Of a DNA stretch of 64,000 nucleotides, positions 9,599-18,699 are shown piece by piece. This stretch comes from JBKBIP01 sp046297495. GTDB lineage: Bacteria > Planctomycetota > Planctomycetia > Gemmatales > Gemmataceae. A program made the translations under genes and the position numbers. The DNA is taken from assembly GCA_046297495.1 (NCBI GenBank), contig JBKBIP010000032.1, positions 1 through 64,000 on the forward strand, in the 5' to 3' direction. A model generated the notes under the pieces. The model saw only the letters and a program-made list of their open reading frames with translations, had not been told where the DNA came from and did not search any database. Position 1 is the stretch's first letter. Each line of letters opens with the position of its first letter.

Positions 9599-9775
9599 CC
9601 AAAAGTCTCCCCGCCCGTGCCGCCAGGATCAAACACCTGGGGATATTATAAACCAAACGCCCGCTATGTGACACTTGGTCCCCCACCTCAAACCCGTGTA
9701 AAATGCCGTCTCATCCGAGTTGACACTCCCGCCAACGACCTCTACACTAACAATGTGAACGAAAGATTTACTTGT

Positions 9776-9849
<74 letters not shown>

Positions 9850-9863
9850 CTTGGTTGACTAGG

Positions 9864-9930
9864 AAGGAACACGGTTAGGTTGGGGGAATTGAGGGTGTTT
9901 TCCCCCACTCAAACCGTGTCCTTTTTTCTT
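9864..9930 (+). terminator. Intrinsic terminator after tRNA-Arg
   Basis: A long stem pairs ACACGGTT with AACCGTGT and, further in, GGGGGAA with TTCCCCC, followed by CCTTTTTTCTTTT. It ends the tRNA transcript and stops just before the convergent serine hydrolase gene, so it may work in both directions. Confidence 0.85.
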
Positions 9931-9931
9931 T

Positions 9932-11431
9932 TCATTCCAGTGGGTACGTGTAGCTGGAACCGATTTTCACGCGCGTGACTTTGCCATCCTTGCCCATCTC
10001 AAACACCACCAGCTCGCCGTGCGGGCCGGAAAGGGGGCCGTCTTCGATGCGGAAGACGTGTTCTCGCACCGGCGTCAGCGTGGCCCGTCCGCCGAGCGGG
10101 TCTTGGTCGGTCGGGTTGATGAGCACGAGCTTGCCGTTGTGGAGGAGTACCTGGGTATCCCCCCAGGGAGTGCGAAATTTGCCGACATACTTCTGCCATT
10201 CTGGGCGCGGCTGGATGTCTTCGATGGGAGTGGTCGCCTTGCGTAGGGCTGGTCCCACCCATTGGAAGGCGCGATCCACGACGCTGTCCGGCATTCCTGG
10301 ATAGGGCAAGCCATCGTCGGCGTTGAACAAGGCGATGACGGCGATCTTGTCCGTGGGTCGGCAGTAGAACGCGCTTTGATAACCTGCCACCCAGCCGCCA
10401 TGCCCGACCAGGTCGCCGGCGTCGCGGTGGATGATGTGGAATCCCAACCCGCGCCCACTTTTCCAGTCCGGCATCAGCCAGTGGACGCGCTGCATCTCGC
10501 GCAAGGTACTCCCCTTCAAGATTTGCGCGCCGCCCGCGGGTCCGTCACGGAATTGCAAAGCGGCGAACTGGGCCAAATCTTCCACGTTCGAGGACAACGC
10601 ACCGGCGGGATTGATTCCCCGCAAATCAGTGAACGGACGAATCGCTCGCGTGTTGTCCGGCAGGCGCCGGCCATAGCCGACTGCCAACCGGGAACGTAGC
10701 GATTGGGGCACCCCCACGGCACTGCTGGTCATGTCCAGCGGCGCCAAGATGTGTTGTTGAACGTACTCTTCGTAGGGCTTGCCGGACACGGCACTGACAA
10801 TTTCCCCTGCCAGGGACAGGGCCAGATTGGAATATTTCCATTTTGTCTCTGGCGGATAGGGGGCCTCTTGGCTCGGCAGCTTATCGATCAGCTGCTGGCG
10901 CGTGGGGAATTGGTTGTCATTCCAATAGGGAAAATCTGACTCGCGCGGCAAGCCCGACGTGTGCGTCAGCAGATGGCGAATGGTGATCGCCGGCGCGTCG
11001 GCGTGGGGAATCTTGATCTGGAACCAGGGCAAATGCTTCGCGACCGGATCGTCGAGATGGAGCTTGCCCTGATCGCGCAGCTGCAGGATGGCGATGCTGG
11101 TGAAGAGCTTGGAAATCGAAGCGATGCGATACACCGTGCGCGGCGTGGCGGGGATTTTCTTCTCGACGTCGGCATAGCCATACCCCTTGGCCCAGATTAA
11201 TTCCTGATCATGGACGATGCCGATGGACAATCCCGGCAGTTGCTTATATGCCAGTTGGCTTTCAATCCAGGCTTCCAAAATGCGGAGGGCCGACGCGACT
11301 TCCTCCTGTTCAGCCAACGCAACCCTCTTCTTGCTGGTGGACGTTCGCTCTTGCTCTTGGGCCAAGCCGATAGTACCATCCCCTGCCAACCAAACCCCAA
11401 TGCTTAGCCATAAAGCGACGATGGTGCGCAT
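9932..11431 (-). CDS. Exported serine hydrolase of the beta-lactamase/class C PBP family
   Basis: A 499-residue protein with an N-terminal signal peptide (RTIVALWLSIGVWLAG). Active-site motifs of the serine beta-lactamase fold are present: Ser105-x-x-Lys108 (SISK), Tyr200-Ser-Asn, and a C-terminal HGG (VGHGGWVAGYQ). Such proteins are esterases, D-aminopeptidases or D,D-peptidases; the name beta-lactamase does not imply resistance. About 100 residues follow the catalytic domain and form a small C-terminal domain. I chose the ATG at 11431, which has AAGGAG at seven bases and directly precedes the signal peptide; the upstream in-frame start at 11464 lacks a ribosome site. It is divergent from the sulfate operon. 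Confidence 0.9.
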   Translation of the reverse strand: MRTIVALWLSIGVWLAGDGTIGLAQEQERTSTSKKRVALAEQEEVASALRILEAWIESQLAYKQLPGLSIGIVHDQELIWAKGYGYADVEKKIPATPRTVYRIASISKLFTSIAILQLRDQGKLHLDDPVAKHLPWFQIKIPHADAPAITIRHLLTHTSGLPRESDFPYWNDNQFPTRQQLIDKLPSQEAPYPPETKWKYSNLALSLAGEIVSAVSGKPYEEYVQQHILAPLDMTSSAVGVPQSLRSRLAVGYGRRLPDNTRAIRPFTDLRGINPAGALSSNVEDLAQFAALQFRDGPAGGAQILKGSTLREMQRVHWLMPDWKSGRGLGFHIIHRDAGDLVGHGGWVAGYQSAFYCRPTDKIAVIALFNADDGLPYPGMPDSVVDRAFQWVGPALRKATTPIEDIQPRPEWQKYVGKFRTPWGDTQVLLHNGKLVLINPTDQDPLGGRATLTPVREHVFRIEDGPLSGPHGELVVFEMGKDGKVTRVKIGSSYTYPLE

Positions 11432-11506
11432 GTCTGTTCTCCTTATGCATGACTGCATTTGCAACGGAAGACCTATTCCCTTGTACCGAATGGCGCTAAG
11501 TTTTGC

Positions 11507-11535
11507 TTGACAATTCTTGTAGGAAAGACGATATT
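11507..11535 (+). promoter_or_regulatory. Candidate promoter of the sulfate uptake operon
   Basis: A perfect TTGACA at 11507-11512 is followed after 17 bases by GATATT at 11530-11535, which matches TATAAT at four of six positions. It lies about 75 bases before the gene for the sulfate-binding protein. No recognisable sulfur-responsive operator or riboswitch is seen nearby. Confidence 0.45.
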
Positions 11536-11610
11536 TACTAACATGATAAACATAGTAATAAAATTGGGCGGGTTCGGTAAACTACGTCGTATCTGCTCAG
11601 GAGGATAGTC

Positions 11611-12642
11611 ATGCGAAGCAGGGGAATCGTGCTCACGACCGTCGGCGTGCTTCTGGGGGTGGCGTTGCTATGGTGGGTGGCGACGCAATATGCGCAAGAT
11701 AGCCAGTCCAGCGTCACTTTGCTGAATGTGTCTTACGATCCCACGCGGGAACTCTGGAAAGAGGTCAATCAAGCGTTCACGCGGCAATATGAGCAAGAAA
11801 CGGGCGTGCGGCTTCGGATCAAGCAGTCACACGGCGGCTCCGGCAGCCAGGCGCGAGCGGTCATCGATGGCCTGGAGGCCGATGTCGTGACATTGGCTTT
11901 ACACTCGGACACGGATGAGATTCGCAAGCGTGGCTTGCTGGCGGACGGCTGGGAAGGGCGGCTGCCGCACGATTCCTTGCCTTATTATTCCACCATTGTC
12001 TTCGTGGTCCGCCAAGGGAATCCCAAGGGGATCAAGGACTGGCCCGACCTGGTTCGGGGGGACGTGCGCATCATCACACCGAATCCGAAAACCTCCGGCA
12101 ACGGCAAACTGACTTTCCTGGCAGCTTGGGGCTATGTGCGGCACAACGGCGGATCGGAACCAGAAGCCGAAGCCTTCGTGACCGACTTGTACCGGCGCGT
12201 GCCGGTGCTGGATACTGCTGCTCGCGCGGCCACCGTCACCTTCGCCAAGAAGCACATCGGCGACGTCCACCTGACCTGGGAAAACGAAGCCCACCTGGAG
12301 GTTGAGGAATCTAGGGGGAAATTGGAGATTGTCTATCCCTCGTCCAGCATCCGGGCCGAGCCGCCAGTCGCTTGGGTCGATGCCAACGTCGAACGCAAGG
12401 GAACGCACGCGGCGGCCGAGGCATATCTCCGCTTCTTGTACACCGACCAGGGACAAGAAATCATCGCCAAACACCATTACCGGCCGATCAACCCGGACGT
12501 GCTCGACAGACATGCCGACCGTTTGCGGCCGTTGCATTTGTTCCCCGTGACGCTCATGGCCGACAACTGGGAAGATGCGTTCCAGAAATTCTTCGGTCCA
12601 GGCGGGGTGTTTGACCGTATCTATCGCGCACGGGGACAGTAA
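11611..12642 (+). CDS. Sulfate/thiosulfate ABC transporter substrate-binding protein
   Basis: A 343-residue periplasmic binding protein that delivers sulfate or thiosulfate to the CysTWA importer encoded directly downstream. The N-terminus GIVLTTVGVLLGVALLWWVATQYA is a signal peptide or anchor. The mature part starts VTLLNVSYDPTRELWKEVN and contains QSHGGSGSQARAVIDGLEADVVTLAL, both hallmarks of the Sbp/CysP family. The sequence does not separate sulfate from thiosulfate specificity. AGGAGG precedes the ATG. It is the first gene of a five-gene run. Confidence 0.94.
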   Translation: MRSRGIVLTTVGVLLGVALLWWVATQYAQDSQSSVTLLNVSYDPTRELWKEVNQAFTRQYEQETGVRLRIKQSHGGSGSQARAVIDGLEADVVTLALHSDTDEIRKRGLLADGWEGRLPHDSLPYYSTIVFVVRQGNPKGIKDWPDLVRGDVRIITPNPKTSGNGKLTFLAAWGYVRHNGGSEPEAEAFVTDLYRRVPVLDTAARAATVTFAKKHIGDVHLTWENEAHLEVEESRGKLEIVYPSSSIRAEPPVAWVDANVERKGTHAAAEAYLRFLYTDQGQEIIAKHHYRPINPDVLDRHADRLRPLHLFPVTLMADNWEDAFQKFFGPGGVFDRIYRARGQ

Positions 12643-12673
12643 GTGACTCCGCTACCATCAAGGAGATCCAGTG

Positions 12674-13498
12674 ATGGCTACCGTAAGTCGCCGGATTCTG
12701 CCGGGGTTTTATCCTGGCCTGACCTTCGTGCTCGGCTATCTGAGCATCTTGGTACTCATCCCGTTGGTGGCTTGTTTTGTCAAGGCTTCGTCGCTGTCGT
12801 TCGCCGAATTCTGGTCGGCGGTGTGGACGGAACGCGCCAGGGCCGCCTACATGGTGACGTTCGGCACCTCACTGGCGGCGGCGGCTCTCGATAGTGTCTT
12901 GGGCTTGCTCGTAGCCTGGGTGCTGGTCCGTTACGACTTTCCGTTGAAGCGGTTCTTCGATGCCTTGGTTGATCTCCCTTTCGCCTTGCCGACGGCGGTG
13001 GCGGGCCTGGTGTATTCCAGCTTGTATGTGCCCAATGGCTGGTTCGGGCAATTCCTGGTGCCGTTGGGGATCGAGCTGGCGTACACGAAGGGAGCCATTG
13101 TCTGGGTGCTGACCTTCATCGGCCTGCCCTTCATCGTGCGGACGGTGCAGCCGGTCTTGGAGGAATTCGAGGCGGAGCAAGAGGAAGCGGCGGCCTCTTT
13201 GGGAGCGACGCGCTGGCAGACCTTCCGGCGCGTCATCTTCCCCGCCTTGGCGCCCGCCCTGGTCACCGGTTATGCCCTGGCCTTCGCTCGCTGTCTGGGG
13301 GAATACGGCTCCGTCGTGTTCGTGTCCGGCAACATGCCCTTGAAAACGGAAATCGCTCCGGTATTGATCGTGGCCCGCCTGGAAGAGTTCCAGTATGGCG
13401 AAGCCACGGCCATCGCCGTCGTGCTGCTGGCGATCTCGTTCGCCATGCTGATTGTCATTAACTGGCTGGAACGTTGGAGTCGTCGCCATGAAGGTTGA
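12674..13498 (+). CDS. cysT: Sulfate ABC transporter permease CysT
   Basis: A 274-residue inner-membrane permease with about six hydrophobic segments, one half of the sulfate channel. The EAA loop EEAAASLGATRWQTFRRVIFP, which docks on the ATPase CysA, is clear, and GEYGSVVFVSGN is a family signature. The ATG at 12674 has AGGAG eight bases upstream; a GTG directly before it is an alternative. The 3' end overlaps the start of cysW by 11 bases. Confidence 0.94.
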   Translation: MATVSRRILPGFYPGLTFVLGYLSILVLIPLVACFVKASSLSFAEFWSAVWTERARAAYMVTFGTSLAAAALDSVLGLLVAWVLVRYDFPLKRFFDALVDLPFALPTAVAGLVYSSLYVPNGWFGQFLVPLGIELAYTKGAIVWVLTFIGLPFIVRTVQPVLEEFEAEQEEAAASLGATRWQTFRRVIFPALAPALVTGYALAFARCLGEYGSVVFVSGNMPLKTEIAPVLIVARLEEFQYGEATAIAVVLLAISFAMLIVINWLERWSRRHEG

Positions 13499-14591
13499 AA
13501 TTCCATCTTTCGTCGAACCGCGGACAGCATTTCGTCGCGGCGGAAAATCATCGGAACCAGCGGGTGGTACTCGTGGAGCCGCCGATGACGGCGAGTCACC
13601 AGAGGCCTTCCGGTCCGCGCTCGCTCCGGTGCGGACCGTTTCCAAGGATCATTGGCTGGTGCGTTGGAGTCTGACCTTGGCCGCCATCAGCGTTTTGATG
13701 GTGTTGGTCGTGGTGCCGGTCGTGCATGTGTTTTATGAGGCGTTGTCCGAAGGAGTGGGAGTCTATTGGGACAACCTGTTCGCCGACGCCGACACGCGCC
13801 ACGCCATCCTGTTGACACTGATCGTGGCCCCGACAGCGGTGGCGTGCAACGTGATTTTCGGGGTGGCGGCAGCCTGGGTCATCGCGCGGTTTCACTTTCC
13901 GGGCCGGACGTTGTTGACCTCGTTCATCGACCTCCCTTTCTCGGTATCCCCCGTGGTGGCGGGGTTGATCTTCGTGCTGATCTTCGGATTGCAAGGCTAC
14001 CTTGGCCCGTGGTTGCGTGCCNNNNNNNNNNNNNNNNNNNNNNNNNNNNNNNNNNNNNNNNNNNNNNNNNNNNNNNNNNNNNNNNNNNNNNNNNNNNNNN
14101 NNNNNNNNNNNNNNNNNNNNCATGACATTCAAATCATCTTCGCCCTGCCTGGCTTGATCCTGGTGACAACCTTCGTCACCTTGCCGTTCGTCGCCCGCGA
14201 ATTGATTCCGGTCATGGAAGCGCTGGGTCCCGATGAGGAAATGGCCGCCCTGAGTCTGGGGGCCAATGCCTGGCAAATTTTCTGGCGCGTGACGCTGCCC
14301 AACATCCAATGGGGTTTGCTCTACGGTGTCATTCTGTGCAACGCCCGCGCCATGGGGGAGTTCGGGGCGGTGTATGTCGTCTCGGGCCGGATCACCGGCC
14401 AAACCGACACCATCCCGTTGCGCGTGGAAAAACTCTTTCAGGAATATAACACGCCGGGGGCTTTCGCGGTGGCATCGGTGTTGACGCTGCTGGCCCTGGC
14501 CACACTGGTCATCAAGGCGAGTTTGGAACGCAAAGGGGTGGTTGATACGGCGGACATGCCGGAGACCGCGACTCAGGGAGGTCCACGATGA
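13488..14591 (+). CDS. cysW: Sulfate ABC transporter permease CysW (interrupted by N gap)
   Basis: This is the second membrane subunit of the sulfate importer. The N-terminus carries an unusual hydrophilic extension of about 55 residues (EIPSFVEPRTAFRRGGKSS and onward) before the first membrane segment. The EAA loop MAALSLGANAWQIFWRVTLP and the signature GEFGAVYVVSG are present. A run of 99 N (14022-14120) keeps the frame. The flanking residues WLRA and HDIQIIFALPG join exactly as in family members, so little or no sequence is probably missing. The gene overlaps cysT at its start and cysA by ATGA at its end. Confidence 0.92.
   Translation: MKVEIPSFVEPRTAFRRGGKSSEPAGGTRGAADDGESPEAFRSALAPVRTVSKDHWLVRWSLTLAAISVLMVLVVVPVVHVFYEALSEGVGVYWDNLFADADTRHAILLTLIVAPTAVACNVIFGVAAAWVIARFHFPGRTLLTSFIDLPFSVSPVVAGLIFVLIFGLQGYLGPWLRAXXXXXXXXXXXXXXXXXXXXXXXXXXXXXXXXXHDIQIIFALPGLILVTTFVTLPFVARELIPVMEALGPDEEMAALSLGANAWQIFWRVTLPNIQWGLLYGVILCNARAMGEFGAVYVVSGRITGQTDTIPLRVEKLFQEYNTPGAFAVASVLTLLALATLVIKASLERKGVVDTADMPETATQGGPR
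14022..14120. other. Scaffold gap inside cysW
   Basis: The 99 N fall exactly between two codons of cysW. Because the codons on either side encode residues that are adjacent in CysW homologues, the gap is probably an arbitrary placeholder of near-zero true length. Confidence 0.75.
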
Positions 14592-15646
14592 GTATTGTGA
14601 TCGAGAACGTCACGAAACGGTTCGGCAAGTTCACGGCCCTGGACAACGTGACTCTGGAAGTCCCCAATGGCCAGTTGGTGGCGCTGCTGGGGCCGTCCGG
14701 CTCTGGCAAGACGACGCTGCTCCGCATCATTGCCGGCTTGGAAGTCGCCGACTGCGGCGCGGTGCGCGTGCATGACGAAGACGTGACGTACCGTTCTGCC
14801 CGCGAACGCAACGTCGGCTTTGTCTTTCAACACTATGCCTTGTTCCGACATATGACGGTGTTCGAGAACATCGCTTTTTCCCTGCGGATTCGCCGCCGTT
14901 CCGAGACGGAGATTGGCGAGCGCGTGCGTGAGCTGCTGCATCTGATCCGCCTGGAGGGGATCGAAAACCGCTATCCCAACCAGTTGTCCGGCGGCCAACG
15001 GCAACGGATCGCGCTGGCCCGCGCGCTGGCCGCTCAGCCGCGGCTGCTACTTCTCGATGAACCGTTTGGTGCCCTCGATGCCAAAGTGCGGCAGGAATTG
15101 CGGCAATGGTTGCGCAAGCTGCACGATGACTTGCACGTGACTAGCCTATTCGTCACGCATGATCAGGAAGAAGCCTTCGCCGTCGCGGATCAAGTGGTGG
15201 TGATGAAGGGGGGACGGATCGAGCAGGTCGGCTCTCCCAGCGCGATTTTCGACCAGCCGGCCAACGCCTTCGTCATGGATTTCCTAGGGCATGTCAATGT
15301 CTTTCCCGGCCGGGTGCGCGGCGGGCGGGTCGTGCTGGGGGACATCGACTTCGCGGAGGCCGATCAACCCCATGCCGAGGGAAGCCTCGCCGCCCTCTAC
15401 GTCCGTCCGCATGAGCTGGACTTGGCGGCGGCGCCGAACGGTGCTCCCAGTCTCAAGGCCAAAGTCCTCCATGTGAATCCCGCGGGGCCGCTGGCGCGGG
15501 TGCAGCTGCTGGCCGTCGATTTCGGCGTTCCGGTGCAAGTCGATGTCAGTCACGAGCGCCGCGCCGAGTTGAATTTGCAGGTCGGCGATACCGTGCATGT
15601 CGCGCCGCGCAAGGTGCGCGTCTATGTGCCAGAATATGTCATCTGA
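14588..15646 (+). CDS. cysA: Sulfate ABC transporter ATP-binding protein CysA
   Basis: A 352-residue ATPase that powers sulfate import through CysT and CysW. Walker A is GPSGSGKTT (residues 35-43); the ABC signature LSGGQRQRIALARA and Walker B LLLLDEPFGALD follow. The C-terminal third is a TOBE-like regulatory domain (YVRPHELDLA and onward), as in CysA. The start overlaps the cysW stop by four bases (ATGA), indicating coupled translation. Confidence 0.95.
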   Translation: MSIVIENVTKRFGKFTALDNVTLEVPNGQLVALLGPSGSGKTTLLRIIAGLEVADCGAVRVHDEDVTYRSARERNVGFVFQHYALFRHMTVFENIAFSLRIRRRSETEIGERVRELLHLIRLEGIENRYPNQLSGGQRQRIALARALAAQPRLLLLDEPFGALDAKVRQELRQWLRKLHDDLHVTSLFVTHDQEEAFAVADQVVVMKGGRIEQVGSPSAIFDQPANAFVMDFLGHVNVFPGRVRGGRVVLGDIDFAEADQPHAEGSLAALYVRPHELDLAAAPNGAPSLKAKVLHVNPAGPLARVQLLAVDFGVPVQVDVSHERRAELNLQVGDTVHVAPRKVRVYVPEYVI

Positions 15647-15666
15647 ATCCGCGTGGAGGCGCGATC

Positions 15667-15858
15667 ATGCCAAAGAACACCGACCGTCAACCCCAGGAAA
15701 CGGGTTCTCAACCTGTTGATCCCGCTTGGGACCACATCCGTGATGCCCTGCGTGGGTTGCGCTATGGCGAGGTAACGGTGATTGTCCAAGATGGGTTGGT
15801 GATTCAAATTGAACGTACCGAGAAGAAACGTTTGCGCCCAGGTCAACGCCAGCGCTGA
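15667..15858 (+). CDS. YezD-family small protein (DUF2292)
   Basis: A 63-residue protein whose core, HIRDALRGLRYGEVTVIVQDGLVIQIERTEKKRL, is typical of the YezD/DUF2292 family. No biochemical role is established, but family members are often found beside sulfate or cysteine genes, as here, 20 bases after cysA. GGAGGCG precedes the ATG. It is probably the last gene of the sulfate operon and may serve a regulatory or sulfur-related role. Confidence 0.85.
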   Translation: MPKNTDRQPQETGSQPVDPAWDHIRDALRGLRYGEVTVIVQDGLVIQIERTEKKRLRPGQRQR

Positions 15859-15977
15859 ATACTGGCAGACGTAACCCCGAACCATTTGCCGACCCCATCG
15901 CGGGAGGCCATTCCATAAAAGGAGCGTCGCCGACCGAACAGGCTGGAGGCACGCAGGTTCAGGTAAGGACTACGGAC

Positions 15978-17660
15978 ATGCTTGCAGCCATGAAGCGGTG
16001 GATACCACACGTCGTACTACTGTGGTTTTTGACGGGGGGACTGTCGCTAGACGCGGTAGTCCAAGCTGGTGAAACATCCGAATCAGCGAAAGTCGCCGAC
16101 CTGGAGCGCCGAGTCCAGGAATTGGAAGCCATCATTCGGCAATTGCAGACGGAACGCGCGGCGCCAGCCCCGCTGGTGGAACAGCCGGAAGTCATCATGC
16201 CCACGCCACCGAGGCCGGTCGCTGAGGAAAAGCCATCCCAGGCGGAAGCCGACAAGCCAGCGGAACCGATTAAACCGTCGAACCAAGCAGCGGAAGCGAA
16301 AGGCTACGAAGTCGGTTCCGACTTATCGATGAAGGCTTCCTGGCGAGATGGCTTCGTCGTCGAGACGCCGCACAGGGATTTCCGCCTCCATCTCGGCGGG
16401 CGTTTCCAAGCAGATATGGCCTTCTTTGCTCCAGACGCCAATTTGAAGAATGCGTTTCCCGACTTTTGGAAGGACGGCGCCGACTTCCGCCGGCTGCGCG
16501 TGCGGGCCGATGGCACCACCTGGGAAGTGTTTGATTTCGTGCTGGAAATCGAGTTTGCCCAAGGAGTGCAAGGGGACGAACGCCATCCCTTCCCTACCGA
16601 TGTGTTTGTCGACTTCAAGTACATTCCTTTCTTCGGCAACCTCGCCGTCGGCCATTACAAGGAGCCGTTCAGCATGCAGGACTACGGCACGCCAGACAGC
16701 TTCGGCGTGTTCATGGAACGGGGGGTCGATGATGCCTTCACCCCCGACCGCAATTTGGGCATCATGTGGCATAATGCCTATTTCCAGGAAACCGTTGCCT
16801 TGGCCACGGGTATCTTTCGCGCCAATTCGGATAAGTTCAGCGGCAACGCCTTTGATTATGGGGATGGCGAATATGCTTGGACCAGCCGCGTCGTGTTCAT
16901 GCCGTGGTACGTCAATGACGGACGCTGTTGGCTGCTGTTCGGTCCCGCTTATAGTCATCGCAGCCTCAAGCCGGATGATTTCGGACGGGGCAAAGACGGC
17001 ATTAACCCGAGCCGTGCCCGCTTCGCCCTGCGCCCGCCGATCCGGGTCGATTCGCCGGTTATCGTGGACACCCGCGATCTGCAAGCGGATAACTACGACC
17101 TGTACAATTTCCAAGCGGCGTTAAACCTGGGATCCTTCATGCTCCAAAGCGAGTATTACAACGCTCAAGTCCACAACCTGCGTCGCGGCCTCATCGCGGA
17201 CAGCCAACCGCGCCTGCTCAATCCGACTTTTGATGGCTTCTACGTCCAAGCATCGTACTTTTTGACGGGGGAGTATCACCCCTTGGATCGCAAGTGGGGT
17301 CGGCTGGCACGGGTGCGGCCCAATGAGAATTGGTTCTTCGTTCGCCGGGGGGACAAGGGCTGCTGGAACGGCTTCTGCCAGGGTTGGGGCGCCTGGGAGA
17401 TCGCCGCTCGGTATGACTACGCCCGGCTAACTAGCCCGGCCCTAGGAGCTTTCCCCGGCGTCCCCGGCGTCCCCGGTTCCGCGGTGAAAGCCGTGACCAC
17501 GGCAGGATACGAGCAAGACTTGACGCTAAGCATTAGTTGCTTTCTCAACCCACAGATGCGCATTCAGGCTAACTACGTCCATGCCTTTCGGGGCGTCGCC
17601 GATCCACTCGGACGCGGCGACGTGGACATCTTCGGCATGAGGGTGTGGTTCGACTTTTGA
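15978..17660 (+). CDS. Outer-membrane porin of the phosphate-selective porin O/P (OprP/OprO) type
   Basis: A 560-residue exported protein. A signal peptide (HVVLLWFLTGGLSLDAVVQA) is followed by a short coiled coil (VADLERRVQELEAIIRQLQTE), a Pro/Ala/Lys-rich linker, and a beta-rich domain beginning WRDGFVVETPHRDFRLHLGGRF, which is characteristic of the OprO/P family and ends with aromatic WFDF. Coiled coils of this kind anchor or trimerise planctomycete porins. The gene directly follows the sulfate operon, so sulfate or another anion is a plausible cargo, but specificity is not readable. The ATG at 15978 has AAGGA eight bases upstream. Confidence 0.88.
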   Translation: MLAAMKRWIPHVVLLWFLTGGLSLDAVVQAGETSESAKVADLERRVQELEAIIRQLQTERAAPAPLVEQPEVIMPTPPRPVAEEKPSQAEADKPAEPIKPSNQAAEAKGYEVGSDLSMKASWRDGFVVETPHRDFRLHLGGRFQADMAFFAPDANLKNAFPDFWKDGADFRRLRVRADGTTWEVFDFVLEIEFAQGVQGDERHPFPTDVFVDFKYIPFFGNLAVGHYKEPFSMQDYGTPDSFGVFMERGVDDAFTPDRNLGIMWHNAYFQETVALATGIFRANSDKFSGNAFDYGDGEYAWTSRVVFMPWYVNDGRCWLLFGPAYSHRSLKPDDFGRGKDGINPSRARFALRPPIRVDSPVIVDTRDLQADNYDLYNFQAALNLGSFMLQSEYYNAQVHNLRRGLIADSQPRLLNPTFDGFYVQASYFLTGEYHPLDRKWGRLARVRPNENWFFVRRGDKGCWNGFCQGWGAWEIAARYDYARLTSPALGAFPGVPGVPGSAVKAVTTAGYEQDLTLSISCFLNPQMRIQANYVHAFRGVADPLGRGDVDIFGMRVWFDF

Positions 17661-17715
17661 GCAGGTTCAGCTCTGAGCATGACCTAGTCATCGGAAAATT
17701 AGCAAGGAGCCACGG

Positions 17716-18084
17716 ATGAATGGAATCTGGATGATATGGTATAGTGTCGTTCTGTGCGGCGGCGCTGATACCGCCAACCGTGACCACGCCGCGGCTCACC
17801 CCGCCTGCCAGATCGTGCAGTGCGTGCCGGAGTTGAGCACCACGATCAAGCCACGCGTCTATTTCGAGTGCGAGAGCAAGGAATACTGTTTGCCCCGGTG
17901 TCGTTTGCCTTGCTTTTGGCGCAAGCGAGAGGGCGTTGTGCCCGCGTCTGCGGACTGTCCCCCATGCGGCAAAGTGCGCGTCCGCAGAGTCCTGATCAAG
18001 AAAGTCGCCACGGAGGAATCCCCATCCTGGCGATGCGTGCCAAAGACCATTCGGGACATGCCTTGTGAGATACCGCCCCCCTGA
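17716..18084 (+). CDS. Small Cys-rich exported protein of unknown function
   Basis: A 122-residue protein that I do not recognise. The N-terminus MNGIWMIWYSVVLCGGAD is short and hydrophobic, like a signal or lipoprotein peptide, and ten or more cysteines are spread through the rest (QIVQC, YCLPRCRLPCFW, CPPCGKV, CEIPPP), suggesting disulfides or metal binding outside the cytoplasm. AAGGAGCC precedes the ATG. It lies 55 bases after the porin and is followed by a strong terminator, so the pair may share a transcript. Confidence 0.65.
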   Translation: MNGIWMIWYSVVLCGGADTANRDHAAAHPACQIVQCVPELSTTIKPRVYFECESKEYCLPRCRLPCFWRKREGVVPASADCPPCGKVRVRRVLIKKVATEESPSWRCVPKTIRDMPCEIPPP

Positions 18085-18111
18085 TACGTTTGGGGACGAT
18101 CACCACCTCCC

Positions 18112-18158
18112 ACCGGCGGGGTTGATCCCGGCAGGATCACCGCGCCGGTTTTTTTTTC
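18112..18158 (+). terminator. Strong intrinsic terminator
   Basis: The outer arms ACCGGCG (18112-18118) and CGCCGGT (18143-18149) pair perfectly; inside them GGTTGATC pairs with GATCACC with one mismatch. A run of ten T follows. It closes the sulfate-porin gene run. Confidence 0.85.
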
Positions 18159-18349
18159 GAACGTTTTTCCCTGCCGCAACATCGGAACAATCAATTCCAT
18201 CCCATCCCCAAGTATGTCGTCCGGTCTTCCATTTGTCTCTTCTTGCCTTGAGTTTCCGCGGCAAAACTCCTCTAATGAAGAAAATGGCAGGGACGGCACA
18301 TCCATTTCAGTCAATCACTTCATTTTGGGCGTCATTTGGGAGGTTTCCA

Positions 18350-18679
18350 ATGCGCGTGTATCCTCTATACTGCACTGCATTCGCTCTGGGTTGCACGATG
18401 CTGCTTTCGGCACCAGCACGGGGAGATTTCCCCTCGATGTACCACCGACCGAGTTACCCATCCTATCCACGCCAGGTAGTGGGTCCGGCGCCCGTTTATC
18501 ATGGCGGATGCAAAAGCGAGCGGAGTACAGTGAATCACCCGCCGTGTTCTTCTCGCTCCCCCATCGTGATTGTTTCCCCTTACCGAAGCCCCATGTACAT
18601 GAGTCCGCATCATCACTGTCCGCCCCGCGCCTGGCAACCGGGAGACCCTACTCCTTTCCTCACGCACACGAACGAGTAG
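18350..18679 (+). CDS. Small secreted Pro/Tyr/His-rich protein
   Basis: A 109-residue protein with a clear signal peptide (VYPLYCTAFALGCTMLLSAPARG). The mature part is rich in Pro, Ser, Tyr and His (YHRPSYPSYPRQV, MSPHHHCPPRAW) and shows no known domain. I chose the ATG at 18350 because GGGAGG lies six bases upstream and the signal peptide starts there; the frame is open further upstream but runs across the terminator. Low-complexity secreted proteins of this kind are common in planctomycetes. Confidence 0.6.
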   Translation: MRVYPLYCTAFALGCTMLLSAPARGDFPSMYHRPSYPSYPRQVVGPAPVYHGGCKSERSTVNHPPCSSRSPIVIVSPYRSPMYMSPHHHCPPRAWQPGDPTPFLTHTNE

Positions 18680-18699
18680 CCGCACCCGTGTTTTCCCCT

